Below are positions 1 to 3,276 of a DNA stretch of 5,651 nt, piece after piece. The notes beneath the pieces were generated by a model. The model was given only the letters and a program-made list of their open reading frames with translations. It had not been told where the DNA came from and ran no database searches. This stretch comes from Bacillota bacterium. Its GTDB lineage: Bacteria; Bacillota; Clostridia; Lachnospirales; WQUN01. The translations under genes and the position numbers were made by a program. The stretch is taken from contig WQUN01000088.1 of the NCBI GenBank assembly GCA_009782085.1, positions 1 to 5,651 on the forward strand. The letters are read 5' to 3'. Positions within the stretch are counted from its first letter, which is position 1; each line of letters opens with the position of its first letter.

Positions 1-94
1 AACTGTCCAGAAATAACATGCACATTTTTTTGAAACGACGAACGCTTCTACGGCGTTTCAAAAAAATATTTGATCAGTTTATTTCTGGACAGTT
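1..94. mobile_element. MITE-like nested inverted-repeat element
   Basis: Bases 1-16 (AACTGTCCAGAAATAA) are a perfect inverted repeat of bases 79-94. A second perfect inverted repeat lies inside: 24-37 pairs with 54-67 (14 bp, a T-run followed by GAAACG, mirrored as CGTTTC plus an A-run). Terminal inverted repeats enclosing about 60 bp with no coding capacity are what a miniature inverted-repeat transposable element, or an internally deleted insertion sequence, looks like. The left flank lies outside the window, so no target-site duplication can be checked and the repeat may extend further left. It could instead be a structured RNA or a weak two-way terminator, since T-runs and A-runs flank the inner hairpin. 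No transposase is present and the family is not recognised. Confidence 0.55.
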
Positions 95-137
95 CCTAAT
101 ACGAATCTCAGATAAATTCTTTGTTTATAACGCCATG

Positions 138-171
138 ACCCGCGCCGGGTTTCGCCGGCACGGGTTTTTTT
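138..171 (+). terminator. rho-independent terminator of an unseen upstream transcript
   Basis: Bases 138-148 pair with 155-165 (A-CCCG-C-GCCGG against CCGGC-A-CGGG-T) with one C/A mismatch and a 6-nt loop. Seven T residues follow at 165-171. This GC-rich stem plus T-run works on the + strand only, since the left flank lacks the A-run a minus-strand terminator would need. It should stop transcription arriving from the left and so isolate the dcw operon from its neighbour. No gene for it to serve is visible in the window. Confidence 0.88.
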
Positions 172-303
172 ATAAAAAAATAAAAATAATTTTAATAAGC
201 GCGATCCCCATTGGGCTTTCTTCCTCCGAAAAATCCCGCTTTTGCGCCGTTATGCAGCCGTTCCGGCGGCGCGGCGAACCTTCCGGTCGAACAAACATTT
301 CTA
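172..303. other. intergenic spacer without recognisable content
   Basis: This stretch begins very AT-rich (172-200) and becomes GC-rich toward 240-290. I find no convincing gene, promoter, RNA structure or repeat. A + strand open frame crossing 18-347 runs through the inverted repeat, the terminator and the promoter, and its product resembles no known protein, so it is not a gene. Confidence 0.6.
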
Positions 304-331
304 TTGCCAAAATAAAATTATCGGTTATAAT
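304..331 (+). promoter_or_regulatory. sigma-A type promoter of the mraZ operon
   Basis: A -35 box TTGCCA (304-309, consensus TTGACA with one change) is followed after 16 bp by a perfect -10 box TATAAT (326-331) in an AT-rich setting. Transcription should begin near 337-340. That places the GTG boxes at 341-370 directly downstream of the start point and leaves a leader of about 75 nt before mraZ. It is the only clear promoter in the window. The genes downstream are closely spaced and probably read from it, although the methyltransferase spacer at 1797-1872 could hide a weak second one. Confidence 0.85.
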
Positions 332-340
332 GAAAATCTG

Positions 341-370
341 GTGGTAGAAAGTGCCACATTGTGGTAGATA
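341..370 (+). promoter_or_regulatory. putative MraZ operator: three GTG boxes at 10-bp period
   Basis: Three 10-bp units stand head to tail: GTGGTAGAAA (341), GTGCCACATT (351) and GTGGTAGATA (361). The outer two agree at 9 of 10 bases; the middle one keeps only GTG plus scattered bases. MraZ is a ring-shaped repressor known to bind short G-rich direct repeats at 10-bp spacing in front of its own gene (TGGG-type boxes in E. coli, GTG-containing boxes in other bacteria). The location just after the -10 box fits repression by blocking initiation or promoter escape. Assignment rests on spacing, motif and position; binding is inferred. Confidence 0.7.
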
Positions 371-402
371 AGTCCTGAACTGCCAAAAAGCCTGAATTCA
401 GC

Positions 403-411
403 GGGTGATCC
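403..411 (+). promoter_or_regulatory. extended Shine-Dalgarno site of mraZ, fixes the GTG start
   Basis: GGGTGATCC directly precedes the GTG start at 413. GGTGATCC is complementary to the very 3' end of 16S rRNA (GGAUCACC), so pairing extends downstream of the usual GGAGG core. It supports GTG at 413 over later in-frame ATG codons, which would delete the conserved MraZ N-terminus. A 10-bp palindrome CTGAATTCAG (392-401) abuts it. Confidence 0.6.
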
Positions 412-412
412 T

Positions 413-844
413 GTGTTTCGCGGCGAGTTTTCGCACTCTATGGACGCAAAATCGAGAATCGTCATGCCCGCGAAGTTCCGGGAGGCCTTGGGCGAGAGGT
501 TCATCATCACCAAGGGCTTTGACAGCTGCATCCTGGCCTACACCCTCGCCAAGTGGGAGGACATCGAGCAAAAGGCCGCCGCCCTCTCCAGCGCGGACCC
601 CGACGCCCGCAAGTTTCTGCGGCGCTTCGTCGGCGCGGCCGCCGACGCGGAGCCGGACGGCCAGGGGAGGTTCCTGATCCCCCAAAGCCTCCGGGAGCAC
701 GCCCGCCTGCAAAAGGAAGTGGTCTCCATCGGGCTCATAGACCGCATCGAGATCTGGAGCAAGGAAAACTGGGATTATTATAACACGGAAGAGTGCGTCA
801 TGGACAAGGCGATGCAGGAAAAAATCGCGCAGGTAGGGATCTGA
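413..844 (+). CDS. mraZ: MraZ, transcriptional regulator of the dcw cluster
   Basis: This 143-residue protein has the usual MraZ length and both copies of its AbrB-like swapped-hairpin domain. The first holds MFRGEFSHSMDAKSR with the D-x-x-x-R signature at D11/R15, followed by IVMPAKFRE. The second has D82-GQG-R86 followed by FLIPQSLREHA. The end, DRIEIWSKENWDYY (110-123), is the familiar closing signature. MraZ assembles into a ring that binds direct repeats in front of its own gene and represses the operon. The GTG start is chosen because the conserved MFxGEF opening begins there and an extended Shine-Dalgarno site stands just upstream. It is the first gene after the promoter at 304-331 and lies 4 nt from rsmH, the standard arrangement. 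Confidence 0.97.
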   Translation: MFRGEFSHSMDAKSRIVMPAKFREALGERFIITKGFDSCILAYTLAKWEDIEQKAAALSSADPDARKFLRRFVGAAADAEPDGQGRFLIPQSLREHARLQKEVVSIGLIDRIEIWSKENWDYYNTEECVMDKAMQEKIAQVGI

Positions 845-848
845 CGCC

Positions 849-1796
849 ATGGAATTCGCGCACACGCCCGTCCTGCTGAAGGAGTGCGTCGAGGGGCTCC
901 GCGTAAAACCCGGCGGCATATACGTGGACGGGACGCTGGGCGGCGCGGGCCACGCAAGCGCGATCGCGGACAGGCTTGGGGAAGGAATTCTCATCGGCGT
1001 CGACAGGGACGCCGAGGCGGTCGAAAAGGCCGGCCGCGTCCTGGAAAAATTCCGCGGCGGTAAGCCCTGCATCCGTATTTACAAGGACAACTACTCCAAT
1101 ATAGACGAAATACTGTTACAGGCCGGAATCAAAGGGGTCGACGGGATTTTGCTCGACCTGGGCATGTCGTCTCACCAGGTGGACGAGACGGAGAGAGGAT
1201 TCTCTTACGCCGCCCCGGCGAGGCTCGACATGAGGATGGACGCGGAAAGCCCGCTCACGGCCTTCGACGTCGTGAACGGCTACGAAGCGGAACGGCTCGC
1301 GGAAATCATGTTCGGCTACGGCGAGGAGCGCTATTCACGGCCGATAGCCGCCGCCATAGTCAGGCGGCGGGCGGACAAGCCCGTCGAGACCACGGCGGAG
1401 CTAGCGGAGATTGTCATGGCCGCGCTCCCGAAAAAGGCGCTGGACGGCGGGGGCGGGCGTCAGAGCGTAAAACGCGTGTTTCAGGCCGTCCGCATCGAGG
1501 TCAACGACGAGCTGGCCCACCTGGAGGCGTTTTTCCGCAAGGCGGCCGGGCTTTTGAATCCCGGCGGGAGGGTATGCGTGATCACTTTCCATTCCCTGGA
1601 GGACAGAATAACCAAGAACGCGTTCCGCGAATGGGCGGACCCGTGCATGTGCCCGAGGGATTTTCCGGTCTGCGTCTGCGGGAAAAAACCCGTCGCGCGG
1701 ATAGTTACGCGAAAACCGATTTTGCCGTCGGAGGAGGAAGCGAAAGCGAACCCGAGGGCGAGAAGCGCTAAGTTAAGAATCGCGGAAAAGATATGA
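849..1796 (+). CDS. rsmH: 16S rRNA (cytosine(1402)-N(4))-methyltransferase RsmH
   Basis: RsmH (formerly MraW) uses S-adenosylmethionine to methylate N4 of C1402 in the decoding centre of 16S rRNA. The 315-residue length is typical. Family motifs appear in order: HTPVLL (5-10), the SAM-binding loop DGTLGGAGHA (27-36), the acidic residue D52 after strand 2, LDLGMSS (102-108), RGFSY (116-120), LDMRMD (126-131), AVRIEVNDEL (213-222), ITFHSLEDR (245-253) and the closing NPRARSAKLR. Four cysteines form a CxC-x6-CxC pattern at 266/268 and 275/277, similar to that of other Firmicute homologues. The ATG at 849 lies 4 nt after the mraZ stop; the G-rich stretch near 832-838, inside the mraZ end, is its probable ribosome site. 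Translation is probably coupled to mraZ. Confidence 0.98.
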   Translation: MEFAHTPVLLKECVEGLRVKPGGIYVDGTLGGAGHASAIADRLGEGILIGVDRDAEAVEKAGRVLEKFRGGKPCIRIYKDNYSNIDEILLQAGIKGVDGILLDLGMSSHQVDETERGFSYAAPARLDMRMDAESPLTAFDVVNGYEAERLAEIMFGYGEERYSRPIAAAIVRRRADKPVETTAELAEIVMAALPKKALDGGGGRQSVKRVFQAVRIEVNDELAHLEAFFRKAAGLLNPGGRVCVITFHSLEDRITKNAFREWADPCMCPRDFPVCVCGKKPVARIVTRKPILPSEEEAKANPRARSAKLRIAEKI

Positions 1797-1800
1797 CAAA

Positions 1801-1820
1801 GGAACAGTCAAGACCGTTCC
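1801..1820. repeat. imperfect 20-bp palindrome after rsmH
   Basis: GGAACAGTCAAGACCGTTCC starts 5 nt after the rsmH stop and pairs with itself at 8 of 10 positions per arm (GGAAC/GTTCC and GTC/GAC, with A/C and central A/A mismatches). No T-run follows, so it is a poor intrinsic terminator. It may be a protein-binding site, a processing or attenuation hairpin, or chance. Confidence 0.35.
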
Positions 1821-1872
1821 CTACAGCAAAATACAGAAACAAGGCTAAGATTCCATTTGTACGGAGCGTCAA

Positions 1873-2637
1873 ATGTGCGAACCAAACACCGGCAAGTTCA
1901 CTGGCAAGGCGGCGATATACGCTAAATACCGCCCGTCCTACCCGCGTGAATTCATAGATTATCTCTATACGGAAGCAGGCTTTAATGGGGACAGCACAAT
2001 CGCCGACGTGGGCGCGGGGACGGGCATTTTAAGCCGTCAGCTGGCCGCGCGCGGCAGCCGTGTGATTTTGATCGAGCCGAACGGGGACATGCTCCGGACG
2101 GCGAGGAAAGAGCTTGCAGAATTCCGCAACTGCGAGTTTCTTCATTCCGCTGCGGAAAACATCGCTCTGCCGGACGACTCCGTAGATTTTGTCACCGTGG
2201 CGCAGGCGTTCCACTGGTTTGACCGGGAGCGCTTCAAGGCGGAGTGCCGGCGGCTTTTGAGGCCCGGCGGCAAGGTCATGCTGGTGTGGAACGACACGCA
2301 TAACGGCGGCGCGGATGAAATGAACGCCGAAATCGCCCGCGTGAATGAAAAATATTGCCGGGATTTTGCGGGGTTTTCCGGCGGGACCGCGCAAAAATCC
2401 GAAATGTATGAGGATTTTTTTGAAGGCGGATGTGTGTTCAGGCGATTTGCCGGTTCCAGAACCTTGGATGAAGAAACCTTCGTCGGCGGCAGTTTATCCG
2501 GTTCATACGCGCCGAAAGAGGGCGCGGACGGATATACGGAGTATGTCGGCGCGCTAAGGGACGTCTTTCGCAGATTTTCTATAAACGGAACGGTGACAAA
2601 CCCGGTAGTGACCAGGAGTTATTGCGGCAAAGTGTAG
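1873..2637 (+). CDS. class I SAM-dependent methyltransferase (Methyltransf_11 type), inserted in the dcw cluster
   Basis: The 254-residue protein is a soluble Rossmann-fold methyltransferase. After a family-typical opening (KFTGKA..YAKYRPSYP, 8-24) comes SAM motif I, DVGAGTG (45-51), then the acidic ribose-binding E68-P69-N70, a DDSVDF motif-III-like strand (101-106), AQAFHWF (110-116) and LLRPGGK (128-134). The C-terminus ends SYCGKV. The opening resembles many uncharacterised clostridial methyltransferases, sometimes thought to act on small molecules; the substrate cannot be read from sequence. ATG at 1873 has GGAG 6 nt upstream. It sits between rsmH and the ftsL gene, where these are normally adjacent, after a 76-nt spacer. 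It is visibly poorer in G+C than its neighbours (27 of 60 at 2401-2460, against 44 of 60 at 2701-2760 in the next gene). This suggests recent acquisition. Confidence 0.9.
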   Translation: MCEPNTGKFTGKAAIYAKYRPSYPREFIDYLYTEAGFNGDSTIADVGAGTGILSRQLAARGSRVILIEPNGDMLRTARKELAEFRNCEFLHSAAENIALPDDSVDFVTVAQAFHWFDRERFKAECRRLLRPGGKVMLVWNDTHNGGADEMNAEIARVNEKYCRDFAGFSGGTAQKSEMYEDFFEGGCVFRRFAGSRTLDEETFVGGSLSGSYAPKEGADGYTEYVGALRDVFRRFSINGTVTNPVVTRSYCGKV

Positions 2638-2649
2638 TATAAGAATCCA

Positions 2650-2660
2650 AGGAAGTGATC
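2650..2660 (+). promoter_or_regulatory. extended Shine-Dalgarno site of the ftsL-type gene
   Basis: AAGGAAGTGATC, beginning at 2649-2650, matches the anti-Shine-Dalgarno complement AAGGAGGTGATC with one change and ends 2 nt before the ATG at 2663. It is the strongest ribosome site in the window and fixes this start. Confidence 0.65.
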
Positions 2661-2662
2661 CC

Positions 2663-3256
2663 ATGGCCGAACCGGCGCGGAACTACCGTTACCGATACGA
2701 TTACACCCGCGGGAATACCGCGCGCCAGCCCGTCGAATACCCCGACGAGCCGCGCCCGGCCGGCCGCCCCGCCCCGGAACGCGCCGGGGCCTCCTCTCCG
2801 GAAGGCACCGGACGAAAGACGGTGAGAAACGGCGCCAGGACGATTGCCGTGGTCAAAAGCGACGCTAAAAAGGTCCGGGTTTCGCCGGCCTCCGTGATCA
2901 CTTTGCTCATCATCTTCGCCGGGGCGCTCGGGATCGTCATGATGAGCGCCGCCGCGAGCAACGCGGGCGCGGAGCTGGCGACCGTGAACGCCGGAATCAA
3001 GGCCGAACAGGAAAACGTGGATTCCCTGCGTACGCAGCTCGCCTCCTCCCAAAACCTCGCGCAGATCGAGGACATCGCGGTCAACAAGCTGGGAATGGGG
3101 AGGCCGAAGCCGTACCAGATCATACATATAGACGTGCCCGAGGAGAGCTATGTCGTCAGCGACACCACGGACAGCCCGCCGCCGGAGTGCGGAGGTTTTT
3201 CCCTGGGAAGCATACCGAATTTTGTAGTGAACCTTTTCGGCGGTCAGCCGAAATAA
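2663..3256 (+). CDS. ftsL: FtsL-like cell division protein (FtsL/DivIC septum-initiator family)
   Basis: This 197-residue protein is bitopic. Residues 1-73 form a polar, Arg/Pro-rich cytoplasmic tail; a membrane helix spans about 74-97 (ITLLIIFAGALGIVMM within it). A predicted coiled coil follows at about 103-131, then IEDIAVNKLGMGRPKP (135-150), the characteristic end of the FtsL/DivIC ectodomain. A further tail (155-197) is Pro/Ser-rich and ends in a hydrophobic stretch, IPNFVVNLF. FtsL pairs with DivIC and DivIB/FtsQ in the divisome and helps activate the septal PBP and its FtsW/RodA partner. FtsL sequences diverge strongly, so identity rests mainly on topology and on its place immediately before the class B PBP. 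It starts 25 nt after the methyltransferase and ends 20 nt before the PBP. Confidence 0.82.
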   Translation: MAEPARNYRYRYDYTRGNTARQPVEYPDEPRPAGRPAPERAGASSPEGTGRKTVRNGARTIAVVKSDAKKVRVSPASVITLLIIFAGALGIVMMSAAASNAGAELATVNAGIKAEQENVDSLRTQLASSQNLAQIEDIAVNKLGMGRPKPYQIIHIDVPEESYVVSDTTDSPPPECGGFSLGSIPNFVVNLFGGQPK

Positions 3257-3264
3257 ATCATTGA

Positions 3265-3274
3265 GAACGTGATC
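3265..3274 (+). promoter_or_regulatory. ribosome-binding site of the PBP gene
   Basis: GAACGTGATC ends 2 nt before the ATG at 3277. The GGAGG core is degraded, but GTGATC remains complementary to the 16S 3' end. Position relative to the start codon is the same as for mraZ and the ftsL-type gene. Confidence 0.5.
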
Positions 3275-3276
3275 AA

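Noticed and set aside
103..131. A TATAAC at 126-131 as a possible promoter -10 box.
   Set aside because: No acceptable -35 box lies 16-18 bp upstream and the terminator follows at once.
200..235. On the minus strand a GGAGG is followed 11 nt later by ATG, suggesting a small gene or leader peptide.
   Set aside because: The frame ends after 13 codons in the AT-rich tract with nothing regulatory around it.
18..347. A 109-codon open frame on the + strand before mraZ.
   Set aside because: It crosses the inverted repeat, a strong terminator and the -10 box of the mraZ promoter, has no good ribosome site, and its product resembles nothing.
392..401. Perfect 10-bp palindrome CTGAATTCAG just before the mraZ ribosome site.
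   Set aside because: Ten bases without a loop cannot form a stable hairpin and are expected by chance; kept only as a note under the ribosome site.
398..1072. A 224-codon open frame on the minus strand over mraZ and the start of rsmH.
   Set aside because: It is the antisense shadow of two well-identified genes in GC-rich DNA, where long false frames are common.
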